From JAEUPI01 sp036520715 (GTDB lineage: Bacteria > Pseudomonadota > Gammaproteobacteria > Burkholderiales > Burkholderiaceae_C), in NCBI GenBank assembly GCA_036520715.1, contig DATDJF010000027.1, positions 1-15,486 on the forward strand: DNA of 15,486 bases. The letters are read 5' to 3'. A program made the position numbers and the translations under genes. Shown here one piece after another: positions 7,707 to 14,659 of the stretch. Under the pieces are notes generated by a model that did not search any database, had not been told where the DNA came from, and worked only from the letters and a program-made list of their open reading frames with translations. The stretch's first letter is position 1. Every line of letters begins with the position of its first letter.

Positions 7707-8084
7707 TCAGCGCGACGTCTCGGGCGGCTTGCCCCCAGAGTTCCACAGCGAAGCAATGAGAAGCGGATGGCGCAGTCCGCCGTGTTCGAAAGCGACCAGG
7801 ACCTCGTCGCCGATTTCGGGCAGGCATGCCGAGACTGCGCCTTGCGCACGCACGAGTTTGTCGGGATCCTTGTTGTCGGTGACGATCCCTTCGTGCTGGA
7901 TCTCCAGGGTTTCGATCAGCACCTCGTTCTTGCTGCCCCGATCGACCGCATTGGCCCCGAGCCCGGCATGCCCGTTGTAGAGAATGCCCAGCGGTGCCGG
8001 TTCGACGAAGTGGCAGGGATACGACGCAGTGATGGACAGCATGATCGAGTCTTTCGCGGGAAGGAGGACGGAGATCCCTTCCAC
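7707..8084 (-). CDS. Short VgrG/gpV-like OB-fold protein or remnant
   Basis: A 125-residue frame, GTG start. Residues 51-77 (GSKNEVLIETLE, then EGIVTDNKDPDKL) and 88-122 (LPEIGDEVLVAFEHGGLRHP, LLIASLWN, GGKPPE) match the beginning and end of the phage baseplate V/VgrG OB-fold domain, which sits at the tip of contractile injection machines. In full-length proteins the 'DKL' and 'LPEIGDE' motifs are separated by roughly 30-40 residues, including a FPW motif and an aromatic strand. Here only about ten residues lie between, so the middle of the fold is missing. Residues 1-50 are not recognised. No other secretion or phage gene is nearby. It may be a decayed fragment (pseudogene) or a compact OB-fold protein like the DUF6484 group. 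The start is unsure: the frame is open back to 8144, and ATG at 8042 is an alternative. It lies 60 bases downstream of the amidase stop, in the same frame. Confidence 0.6.
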   Translation of the reverse strand: MEGISVLLPAKDSIMLSITASYPCHFVEPAPLGILYNGHAGLGANAVDRGSKNEVLIETLEIQHEGIVTDNKDPDKLVRAQGAVSACLPEIGDEVLVAFEHGGLRHPLLIASLWNSGGKPPETSR

Positions 8085-8144
8085 CGATTTGACTCGCCAG
8101 CGCAGTCGTTGAAACGTCGGGACGTGCGCTAGCTGGGAGCGACC

Positions 8145-8891
8145 CTAGTCCTGCGATCGGGACAGGCAATAGATCAGCGCACGGTCACGCTCGTTCGGCT
8201 CGAGGGCGGGCTCGTCGGGCAGGTAGTGCAGGCGAAAGGCGCTCCACGCGGCCTCTGGCTGCCGGGTGTCGTAGCCCAGTACTCGAAGCCCGGTGGTGGC
8301 GTCGAACTCCGGCGGTGCGTCCGGGTACGGTGGCTCGCACCAGAGGCCGAAGCCATGGGCCGCCAGCATCCGCCACGGGAACAGCGGCCCTGGATCGACC
8401 TTGCGGCGCGGCGCCACGTCGGAGTGCCCGACAAAGTTGGCCGCCGGCAGCCGATAGCGCTGGCGCAAATCCGCCAGCAGGGCGAGCAGCGCGTCGATCT
8501 GCACCTGCGGATAGGGTTCGCTGCCGTTGTTGTCGAGTTCGATGCCGATCGAAGAAGAATTGACGTCGATCGACGAACCCCACCTCGATGCACCGGCGTG
8601 CCACGCACGCGAGCGCTCGTCGACCAGTTGGATGATCGTGCCATCGCGAACGACCAGGTAATGCGCGCTGACGCGAGCTTGCGGGCTCGACAGCGTTCGC
8701 AGCGCGTCGGCCGCACGGTCCGCCCCGGTGTAGTGGATCACCACGGTGTCGGCCCGGCGCTCGTTGAAGTTCGGCGACGGCTGCCACTCGGTGGGAATGC
8801 CGGCGCGCTGCGGCAGCGGCGCACAGGCCGCAAGCAAACACGCGAGCAGCGAGGCGACGCGGCCGAGACAGGCTGGCTGAAACCAAGGCAT
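8145..8891 (-). CDS. amiD: AmiD-type N-acetylmuramoyl-L-alanine amidase, lipoprotein
   Basis: A zinc amidase that cuts the bond between N-acetylmuramic acid and L-alanine in peptidoglycan or its fragments. The 248 residues start with a lipoprotein signal (hydrophobic 12-22, lipobox LAAC with Cys23), so it is expected to be tethered to the outer membrane facing the periplasm, like E. coli AmiD. The amidase_2 domain shows zinc ligands His53 (VVIHYTG), His156 (FVGHSDVAPRRK) and Asp166 (KVDPGPLFPW), with Glu118 (SIGIELDN) and Lys164 as likely catalytic residues; WHAG (97-100) is also conserved. The C-terminal 50 residues match the AmiD tail, a small peptidoglycan-binding-like domain (LRVLGYDTR, AFRLHY). 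The start at 8891 gives a normal lipoprotein signal, but no clear ribosome site is seen and starts upstream (GTG 8915, ATG 8948) remain possible. Divergent from the glutathione transferase gene. Confidence 0.88.
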   Translation of the reverse strand: MPWFQPACLGRVASLLACLLAACAPLPQRAGIPTEWQPSPNFNERRADTVVIHYTGADRAADALRTLSSPQARVSAHYLVVRDGTIIQLVDERSRAWHAGASRWGSSIDVNSSSIGIELDNNGSEPYPQVQIDALLALLADLRQRYRLPAANFVGHSDVAPRRKVDPGPLFPWRMLAAHGFGLWCEPPYPDAPPEFDATTGLRVLGYDTRQPEAAWSAFRLHYLPDEPALEPNERDRALIYCLSRSQD

Positions 8892-8946
8892 CGGCCATCG
8901 TAGGCCGAGATGCACAATGCCGGACTTCCCACCCACCGGACAGATC

Positions 8947-9630
8947 ATGCTGAAGTTCTATTACTCGCTCGCGCCCAACCCGATGAAGGTGGCGCTGTTC
9001 CTCGAGGAGGCCGGCCTGCCGTACGAGGCGATCCCGGTGGACACACGCAAGGGCGAGCAACACGCACCCGCCTTCACGGCACTGAACCCGAACGCGAAGG
9101 TGCCGGTGATCGTCGACGACGGGACCACCGTGTTCGACAGCAACGCGATCCTGCTGTACCTGGCCGAGAAGACCGGCCAGTTCCTGCCCGCGCCGCAAGA
9201 CCGTGGGCCCGCACTGTCGTGGCTGATGTTCGTGGCGTCAGGCATCGGGCCATTCAGCGGCCAGAGCGTCCACTTCAAGCACTACGCGCCGGAGCCCCAC
9301 CCCTACGCCATCAACCGCTACGACTTCGAAGCCTGGCGGCACTGGAAGATCCTGAACGCCCACCTGGCGGATCGGCCGTGGATGATCAGCGGCCGCTACA
9401 CGCTGCTCGACATGGCCGTGTGGGGCTGGGCGCGCGCGCTGCCGTTCGCGCTCGGCGGCGCCGAGGCCTGGGCCCAGGTGCCGCACGTCAAGCGCCTGTT
9501 CGATGCGGTGAACGAACGCCCTGCCGCGCAACGCGCCTCGGCGATCAAGGAGCGCCACGCCTTCAAGACCGAGATGGACGACGAGGCGCGGCGCGCGATG
9601 TTCCCGCAGAACGAGCGGCTCAAGGCCTGA
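8947..9630 (+). CDS. Ure2p/YfcG-like glutathione S-transferase
   Basis: A 227-residue cytoplasmic glutathione transferase of the Ure2-like/Nu class. The thioredoxin-fold domain (1-80) has YYSLAPNPMKVALFLEEAGL, NPNAKVPVIVDDG (48-60, cis-proline P53) and FDSNAILLYLAEKTGQFLP (63-81). The helical domain follows from about 87, with YAINRYDFEAWR (120-131) and YTLLDMAVWGWARAL (151-165). In E. coli YfcG, Thr9 and Asn11 near the N-terminus matter for glutathione-linked disulfide reduction; here Asn11 is kept and the Thr9 position is Ala. The start at 8947 matches the family (methionine, two or three residues, then YY/LY); an in-frame ATG at 8917 would overlap the amidase leader. Only 55 bases separate it from the divergent amidase start. 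The substrate is unknown. It ends 7 bases from a convergent gene. Confidence 0.92.
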   Translation: MLKFYYSLAPNPMKVALFLEEAGLPYEAIPVDTRKGEQHAPAFTALNPNAKVPVIVDDGTTVFDSNAILLYLAEKTGQFLPAPQDRGPALSWLMFVASGIGPFSGQSVHFKHYAPEPHPYAINRYDFEAWRHWKILNAHLADRPWMISGRYTLLDMAVWGWARALPFALGGAEAWAQVPHVKRLFDAVNERPAAQRASAIKERHAFKTEMDDEARRAMFPQNERLKA

Positions 9631-9637
9631 GCCCGCA

Positions 9638-10657
9638 CTATTCGGGCTGCACGCCCGCCAGCTGGATCGCCTTGCGATTGCGCTCGATGTCGCGCACGAG
9701 GAAGTCGCGAAAGGCCTGCGGCGTGCTGGGTGACGGCAGCGCGCCATGCGGCTCGAAGGCCTTGCGCAACTCGGGTTGCTGCAGCACTTGCGACAGCGCC
9801 TGCTGCAGCACCTGAGTCACCGCGGGCGGCAGGCCCTTCGGCGCCATCAAGCCGATCCAGCTCGAAAACTCGAAGCCCGGCAGCGTCTGCGCGATCGCAG
9901 GCGCATCGCCCAGCGGCTGCGTGCCGGCGGCCATGCTGTGCGCCAGCAGGCGCAGCCGCCCCGCGGCCACCAGCCCCATCGCCGCCGGTGCCGGCGTCAG
10001 CACCCAGTCGGTCTCGCCGGACACCACCGATGCCACACCCTGACTGCCGCCCTTGTATGGAACGTGCAGCGACTGGAATCCTCCCGCCGCCTGCAGCGCC
10101 ACGCCAGCCAGGTGGCTGACCGACCCGATGCCGGCCGAGGCCATGGTCGAGCGGCCTTCATTGGCTTTCGCCCAGGCGATCAGCTCAGCGACACTGTGCA
10201 GAGGAAGCGCGGGCCGGCAGACCAGCGCGTTAGGGAGCTGGGCCAGCAGCGTGATGAAGTCGAAGTCCTGCAGCGGGTCGTAGCGCGCCGCGCGCTGCAG
10301 CAGCGGCGCCACCGTCATCGAGCTGCTCGACACGACGATCAGCGTGTAGCCGTCGGCTGCCGACGTGCGCCCTGCCTCCACGCCCAGCGCACCCGACGCG
10401 CCGGCACGGTTGTCGACCACCATCGACTGCTGCAGCACCGGCGCGAGCTGATTGCTCAAGAGACGAGCGATGGTGTCGACCGAACTGGCGGGTGCGTTCG
10501 GCACGATCAGCTTGATCGGCCGCTGCGGATAGGCCGCCTGCTGGCCGAAGGCTCGGGCCGTGGCGGCGAGCGCTGCGAGGCCCGCCAGCACACAGCGGCG
10601 CGTGGCGAAGCGAGGTCGCGCGCCGCCAGCGGGTGCGTTGGCGGCGTCGCGCGGCAT
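9638..10657 (-). CDS. Bug/TctC-family periplasmic solute-binding protein
   Basis: A 339-residue extracytoplasmic receptor of the tripartite tricarboxylate transporter (Bug) family, a group greatly expanded in betaproteobacteria, binding carboxylates and related small acids. The N-terminus has twin arginines before a hydrophobic stretch (TRRCVLAGLAALAATARAFGQQ, about 19-40), so export by Tat or Sec is expected. After the signal comes the family opening YPQRPIKLIVPNAPASSVDTIAR (43-65), later DNRAGASGALGVEAG and HVPYKGGSQGV, both typical of TctC-type ligand contacts. No TctA or TctB membrane subunits are nearby, which is common for orphan Bug proteins. The ATG lies 5 bases after the stop of the SYLF gene, and TGAGG from that stop region serves as ribosome site, so the two are probably co-transcribed. 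The ligand cannot be told from the sequence. Confidence 0.92.
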   Translation of the reverse strand: MPRDAANAPAGGARPRFATRRCVLAGLAALAATARAFGQQAAYPQRPIKLIVPNAPASSVDTIARLLSNQLAPVLQQSMVVDNRAGASGALGVEAGRTSAADGYTLIVVSSSSMTVAPLLQRAARYDPLQDFDFITLLAQLPNALVCRPALPLHSVAELIAWAKANEGRSTMASAGIGSVSHLAGVALQAAGGFQSLHVPYKGGSQGVASVVSGETDWVLTPAPAAMGLVAAGRLRLLAHSMAAGTQPLGDAPAIAQTLPGFEFSSWIGLMAPKGLPPAVTQVLQQALSQVLQQPELRKAFEPHGALPSPSTPQAFRDFLVRDIERNRKAIQLAGVQPE

Positions 10658-10662
10658 CGGCC

Positions 10663-11223
10663 TCAGTTGAGGTCCTTGTCCTTCCAGAACTTCGAGACGC
10701 CCCCCGCCAGGCCGACATCCACGCCGGTCTTGGTCAGCGTGTAGGTGTTGGCGTCTTCCATCGCACTGGAGCCCTTGCCGCCACCCGCGGTCGCGCCGCT
10801 GGCACCGGCCGACGCGGTGACGCCACCGGCGGCCTCCCAGCCGCTTTCGATGAACTTGTTCATCGCTGCGGCGGTCTTGAAGACGATCAGCAATTCGGTC
10901 TGCGCGGCTCCGAGTTGCAGGCCGGCGCTGGCGCCACCCACTTTCATGTACGTGGCCTTGCGCGTCTTGTTGTCATGCACCACGCCCGTGCCGCCGGAGC
11001 CGCCGATCAGGAAGCTGACGCCATAGGTGGTGAAGATCCCGTAGCCCGGCGCCTTGGCGACCGCGGCCTTCAGATCCGGTTTTTCCTTGTAGAAGCGCTC
11101 CATCGACGCCTGCGTCGACTTGAGCACCTCGGCCTGCTTGGCCGCCTTGTCGTCGGCCCACGCGCCGACGGCCAGCATCGACAGCGACAGCACACCGAGC
11201 TCCAGCAGTTTTCGAAACGTCAT
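10663..11223 (-). CDS. SYLF (Ysc84-like) domain periplasmic protein
   Basis: A 186-residue exported protein. Residues 1-23 are a Sec signal peptide (MTFRKLLELGVLSLSMLAVG, predicted cut after AWA). The rest is a SYLF domain, known in eukaryotes for lipid binding and common in Gram-negative bacteria with unknown role. Family features seen are PGYGIFTTYGVSFLIGGSGG (59-78), GVVHDNKTRKATYMKVGG (80-97), LQLGAAQTELLIVFKT (102-117) and a C-terminal half that ends with TKTGVDVGLAGGVSKFWKDKDLN. The Gly/Ser-rich stretch at about 133-154 is a flexible segment. GGAGA lies upstream of the ATG at 11223, which fixes the start; the open frame above it to 11319 lacks protein-like sequence. The Bug gene follows 5 bases after the stop. 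Bacterial SYLF proteins are often abundant under stress or in late growth, but regulation is not visible here. Confidence 0.88.
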   Translation of the reverse strand: MTFRKLLELGVLSLSMLAVGAWADDKAAKQAEVLKSTQASMERFYKEKPDLKAAVAKAPGYGIFTTYGVSFLIGGSGGTGVVHDNKTRKATYMKVGGASAGLQLGAAQTELLIVFKTAAAMNKFIESGWEAAGGVTASAGASGATAGGGKGSSAMEDANTYTLTKTGVDVGLAGGVSKFWKDKDLN

Positions 11224-11334
11224 GGCATCTCTCCTAACAGGTCGATCAGTTTGCGCCTGCAAGGCCAATGATGGCTCAACTCGGCCGGCGCCGTGCAAAT
11301 GACTCTTGCGGTGGATCAACTCCGCGCGCGCACG
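11224..11334 (-). promoter_or_regulatory. Leader of the SYLF-Bug pair
   Basis: These 111 bases separate the DUF4197 stop from the SYLF start. The ribosome site TTAGGAGAG lies just before the SYLF ATG. Short GC palindromes are present (CGGCCGGCGCCG near 11282-11293), but no T-run follows, so a terminator for the DUF4197 gene is not clear. Possible -35-like TTGAGC and TTGATC occur on the minus strand without a good -10 partner. Confidence 0.3.
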
Positions 11335-12072
11335 CTACTTGCCGAACACCGTCTTCAGCAGCTCGGTGGTGCGCGCAGCCGGGTTGGCGCGGATCTTCTT
11401 TTCTTCCTCGCCGACCATGTGGAACAGGCCGTCGAGCGACTTGTTGGTCACGTAGTCGTCGAGGTCGAGCGACTGCTTGCTCACCAGCGGCACGCTCTCG
11501 TAGCGTCCGATCATGTCCTTGTAGGCGCGGGCCGCTCCGACCTCGCCGACCTTTTGCGACACCACCGGCTTGAAGGCGGCATAGAGCTTGTCGTGCGTCT
11601 TGCCGCGGAAGAACTCGGTGGCCGCGGTGTTGCCGCCGCCGAGGATGCCGCGCACGTCTTGCAGCGACATGTCGCGGATCGCATCACCGAAGAAGCGCGA
11701 CGCCAGCGGCGCCGCGGCCTCGGCCGCCCGGTTCATGCTGAGGACGAACTCGTCGATCTGCTTCTGGTAGCCCACCATCCTGGCCACGTCGGCCACCTTC
11801 TGCAGGTTCGACGGCATCGGGATCTTCACTGCCGCGTTGCCGAAGTAGCCGTTTTCCCGCGACAGGCTCGTCACGGCCCGCTCGGTGCCGACGGCCAGCG
11901 CTTCCTTGATGCCGGCGGCGTTCGTCTTGTCGTCGGATGCACCGGTCTTCGCGCCAGTCGGCCCCTGCGGAATCTTGCCGACCTCCTTCACGAGGTCATC
12001 GAACTTCGGCAACTGCGCCGCGGCCGTGCCGGCGAGAGATCCTGTGGCCAGGATCGCCATCCTTCGGTTCAT
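11335..12072 (-). CDS. DUF4197 family exported protein
   Basis: A 245-residue protein matching the DUF4197 family, whose function is unknown. Residues 1-19 form a signal peptide (MNRRMAILATGSLAGTAAA, cut before Gln20), placing it in the periplasm or outer membrane space. Family features are GIKEALAVGTERAVTSLSRENGYFGN (54-79), VKIPMPSNLQKVADVARMVGY (82-102), GDAIRDMSLQDVRGILGGGNTAATEFFRGKT (129-159) and the C-terminal KSLDGLFHMVGEEEKKIRANP (211-231). The fold appears to be mainly helical. Two close ATGs exist; the one at 12072 is chosen because GCAGGAG lies six bases ahead, while at 12078 the ribosome site would touch the start codon. It is divergent from the Gfo/Idh/MocA gene and shares the 158-base spacer with it. 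Whether it is transcribed with the SYLF gene is unclear. Confidence 0.88.
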   Translation of the reverse strand: MNRRMAILATGSLAGTAAAQLPKFDDLVKEVGKIPQGPTGAKTGASDDKTNAAGIKEALAVGTERAVTSLSRENGYFGNAAVKIPMPSNLQKVADVARMVGYQKQIDEFVLSMNRAAEAAAPLASRFFGDAIRDMSLQDVRGILGGGNTAATEFFRGKTHDKLYAAFKPVVSQKVGEVGAARAYKDMIGRYESVPLVSKQSLDLDDYVTNKSLDGLFHMVGEEEKKIRANPAARTTELLKTVFGK

Positions 12073-12230
12073 GCCCATCTCCTGCGCCCGTCTGCGCCGC
12101 GGTCCCCACCGTGCGCCGATCGACGAAGGCCAGACTACCCGATACACCGAACCGCCGCACCCGAACGCTTAGTAACACTGATGCTCGACACGTAGACTCG
12201 CTGCATTGCAGCCCTTCGGCGGAATTCCTG
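12073..12230. promoter_or_regulatory. Divergent promoter region, DUF4197 and Gfo/Idh/MocA genes
   Basis: A 158-base spacer between divergent genes. For the rightward gene, TTAGTA at 12169-12174 and TAGACT at 12193-12198 stand 18 bases apart, a weak sigma-70-like pair, about 30 bases before the start. The leftward boxes are not clear. The region around 12140-12200 is lower in GC than the genes on both sides, as expected for a promoter. Confidence 0.4.
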
Positions 12231-13286
12231 ATGAGCCCCACGCGACAAGCTCCCCTGCGCCTCGGCATCCTCGGCTGCGCCAACATCGCGCGTCAGTTCG
12301 CACGCGACGTGGGCCCGAGCCCGCTGGTGCGCATCATTGCCGTGGCCAGCCGCGAGGCCGCCAAGGCTGCGGCATTCGCAGCCGAGTTCGGCATCGCGCA
12401 CACGCACGGCAGCTACGAGGCGCTGCTCGCCGACGACCGGCTCGATGCGGTGTACATCCCGCTGCCCAACAGCCTGCATGCCGAGTGGGCCGTGCGCGCC
12501 GCGCAGCAGGGGCGGCACGTGCTGTGCGAGAAGCCGCTGGCGATGAACTTCGCCGAGGCGCGCGCCATGTTCGATGCCGCGCGCCGGCACGGCGTGATGC
12601 TGCTCGAGGCCTATCCGTGGTGGTTCCAGCCGCAGACCGCGACGCTGCTCGGCCTGCTCGACGGCGGCGCCATCGGCGCGGTGCGCCTGGTGCAAACGAC
12701 CTTCGGCTTCACGCTGCGCGACCCCGCAGGCACCAACATCCGCTCGCTGCCCGCCTTCGGCGGCGGCGCGCTGCTCGACGCCGGCAGCTACTGCCTGAGC
12801 CTGATTCGGCTGGTGATGGGCCGCGCGCCGCAGCGTGTGCTGGCCAGCGCGCGCACCGGGCCCACCGGCGTCGACATCGCCACCGACGCCACGCTGCACT
12901 TTGCCGATGGCGCGGTGGCGCAGCTCTCGTGCGCGATGGACATGGCGCTGCACCGGCACGCCACCATCGTCGGCAGCGACGGCGTGCTGACCACCGAGTT
13001 CCTCAACCACACCAGCGTGCCCGGCACGCTGCATCCGCTGGGCTACCAGCCGAGCCAGCTGCGGCTGCGCCGCGGCAGCGGCAACGGCCCGTTCGAGATC
13101 GTCAGCAGCCCCACCGGCAGCGGCTTCCGGTTTGCGGCCGAGGCGTTTGCAGCGGTGGTGGCGGCCAGGGACTTTGCTGCGGTCGAGTGCGCGGCGCAGG
13201 CGAGCCTCGACATCGCGGCCACGCTCGACGCGATCGCGGCCAGTGCACGCTCGACGGCGCTGGTGGAGGTCGGCGCGCAACGCTGA
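12231..13286 (+). CDS. Gfo/Idh/MocA family NAD(P)-dependent oxidoreductase
   Basis: A 351-residue cytoplasmic sugar- or polyol-type dehydrogenase. The Rossmann domain (about 9-130) has LGILGCANIARQFA (11-24), which binds NAD(P), then VYIPLPNSLHAEWAVRAAQQGRHVLCEKPLA, with the family's EKP motif at 100-102. The C-terminal substrate domain begins around YPWWFQPQ (128-135) and contains GGGALLDAGSYCLSLIRLVMG (177-197), the Gfo/Idh/MocA motif with the usual Asp, Gly and Tyr residues. The overall style is that of D-xylose 1-dehydrogenase (NADP+) and dihydrodiol dehydrogenase relatives, but the substrate cannot be assigned. The ATG at 12231 has GGCGGAA upstream and gives the normal N-terminus; the frame is open further back only by chance. 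It ends 18 bases from a convergent ABC ATPase gene. Confidence 0.92.
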   Translation: MSPTRQAPLRLGILGCANIARQFARDVGPSPLVRIIAVASREAAKAAAFAAEFGIAHTHGSYEALLADDRLDAVYIPLPNSLHAEWAVRAAQQGRHVLCEKPLAMNFAEARAMFDAARRHGVMLLEAYPWWFQPQTATLLGLLDGGAIGAVRLVQTTFGFTLRDPAGTNIRSLPAFGGGALLDAGSYCLSLIRLVMGRAPQRVLASARTGPTGVDIATDATLHFADGAVAQLSCAMDMALHRHATIVGSDGVLTTEFLNHTSVPGTLHPLGYQPSQLRLRRGSGNGPFEIVSSPTGSGFRFAAEAFAAVVAARDFAAVECAAQASLDIAATLDAIAASARSTALVEVGAQR

Positions 13287-13304
13287 CCGAGCGACAAGCA
13301 CGCC

Positions 13305-13952
13305 CTACGCGGGCAGCGAGGCGACCAGCCGCCCCAGGTACTGCGCAACGGCTGGCTCGTCGGCCAGCTCCCGCAGCGTCGTCGCCCTCAGCAGGCGGCT
13401 CACGTTGTGCGCGTCCTTGCGCACGAAAACGAACTGCTCGCACGCCTGGGCCAGGATGTCCAGGTGCGCCGGCTCGTTGGGGTGCAGGCACAGGAAGACC
13501 AGCTTGCCGTCGTCACGCAGGCGGCGGAAGAAGTCGAGCATGAAGCCGATGTAGCCGTCTTGCGTGTTGAACTGCGGCTCGTCGAACAGGTGCACCACGG
13601 CCTGTGCCGTGTGAGCCCGCTCCAGCAGCGCGGCGGGCCGGGTGCGAGTGAACGAGCGCACCTGGTACGACTGGTGGTAGTGCAGCGCGAGGCGGTCGCG
13701 CTCGCGATAGCGCACACGATGGATGTCCTGCCCGTCGACGCACACGCGCCCCGCGCTCGGCAGGTTGCTGCCGGTGATCAACTCGAACAACGTGGTCTTG
13801 CCGGCACCGTTGGGGCCCATCACGCCGACGATGCGCGGCTCGTCGAAACGCAGGTCGGCCTCGAGGGTGAAGGTGGTCGTGCGCCGGGGCCAGCCGCGCT
13901 GGTAGCGCTTGACCAGGCCTTCGACGCTGAGCAGCGGCCTGCGCAGGCTCAT
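13305..13952 (-). CDS. Atypical ABC ATPase lacking the signature motif, coupled to livF
   Basis: A 215-residue ABC-type ATPase subunit. Walker A is intact (GPNGAGKTT, 46-54), Walker B reads VVHLFDEP (119-126, Asp124 and Glu125), and His157 (LCLHPNE) fits the switch histidine. The region that should hold the helical subdomain and LSGGQ signature is nearly gone: only about 26-30 residues separate the putative Q-loop glutamine (Q94 or Q98 in HYHQSYQVRSF) from Walker B, where 70 or more are usual, and no LSGGQ-like sequence exists. Its start overlaps the livF stop by four bases (ATGA), so translation is coupled and the protein should be made with LivG and LivF. It could be an accessory or regulatory ATPase of the importer. 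The frame is intact and well kept, which argues against simple decay. The true role is unknown. Confidence 0.85.
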   Translation of the reverse strand: MSLRRPLLSVEGLVKRYQRGWPRRTTTFTLEADLRFDEPRIVGVMGPNGAGKTTLFELITGSNLPSAGRVCVDGQDIHRVRYRERDRLALHYHQSYQVRSFTRTRPAALLERAHTAQAVVHLFDEPQFNTQDGYIGFMLDFFRRLRDDGKLVFLCLHPNEPAHLDILAQACEQFVFVRKDAHNVSRLLRATTLRELADEPAVAQYLGRLVASLPA

Positions 13953-14659
13953 CGATCGCTCCCGAGCCAACGGCGGCGCAGCGCGGCGTCGGCGCGAAAG
14001 TCAGCCGCCGCCGCCTCGTGCACGATGCGGCCGCCTTGCATCACGCACACGCGGTCGGCCACGGTCAGCGCGCTCTCGGTGTTCTGCTCCACCAGCAACA
14101 CCGCCACGCCCTCCTGCTTGAGCCGTTGCACGGTGGCCATCACGTCTTGCACCACCTTCGGCGCGAGGCCCTGGCTCGGCTCGTCCAGCAGCACCAGGCC
14201 CGGTGCGCCGAGCAGCGCCCGCGCGATGGCCACCATCTGCATCTCGCCGCCCGACAGGTTTTCGCATTCGCGCCCCATCAGGTACTCCAGTGCCGAGAAG
14301 ATCTGAAAGCACTCGCCCACGCTCCAGGCACGAAAGCGCGTGGCCTTGCGCGCGATCGCGAGGTTGCGCGCCACCGTCAGCGTGGGAAAGATGCGCCGGT
14401 CGTCGGGCACCCAGCCGATGCCGCGGCCGGCGATGCGGTGCGTGGCCTCGCGCGTGATGTCGTGGCCGTCGAAGTGCACGCGGCCGCGCCGCGCGGCCGT
14501 CAGGCCCAGGATCGCACGCAAGGTGGTGGTCTTGCCGGCGCCGTTGGGGCCCAGCAAGGCCAGCACCTCACCGGCCGCCACCGACAGCGACACGCCGAAC
14601 AGCGCCTGCGCCTCGCCGTAGAAGGCTTCGACGTGCTCAAGCCGCAGCATCGTGGTCAT
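13949..14659 (-). CDS. livF: Liv-type ABC transporter ATPase (LivF)
   Basis: One of two standard ATPases of a hydrophobic/branched-chain amino acid type (HAAT) importer, working at the cytoplasmic face of the permease pair. The 236 residues contain Walker A GPNGAGKTT (37-45), the LivF-typical RRIFPTLTVARNL after the Q-loop region (88-100), signature LSGGEMQ (135-141), Walker B LVLLDEPSQGLAP (155-167) and the LivF-specific LLVEQN (188-193), where Gln replaces the switch histidine. Length and motifs are normal for LivF. Its ATG overlaps the livG stop by four bases (ATGA), and the following ATPase overlaps its own stop the same way. Liv-type systems also import amides, urea or aromatic acids, and without the binding protein or full permeases the substrate is open. 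Confidence 0.95.
   Translation of the reverse strand: MTTMLRLEHVEAFYGEAQALFGVSLSVAAGEVLALLGPNGAGKTTTLRAILGLTAARRGRVHFDGHDITREATHRIAGRGIGWVPDDRRIFPTLTVARNLAIARKATRFRAWSVGECFQIFSALEYLMGRECENLSGGEMQMVAIARALLGAPGLVLLDEPSQGLAPKVVQDVMATVQRLKQEGVAVLLVEQNTESALTVADRVCVMQGGRIVHEAAAADFRADAALRRRWLGSDR

Noticed and set aside
8917..8946. Upstream ATG start for the second glutathione transferase
   Set aside because: It would add ten residues not usual for the family; the start at 8947 gives the normal N-terminus of these proteins.
12135..13301. A 388-codon minus-strand frame opposite the Gfo/Idh/MocA gene
   Set aside because: His/Arg/Gln-rich shadow of the oxidoreductase, which shows all its family motifs on the plus strand.
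13305..13952. Treating the short ATPase as a pseudogene
   Set aside because: The frame is complete, Walker A and B are intact and the start is coupled to livF, so decay is less likely than specialisation, although not excluded.
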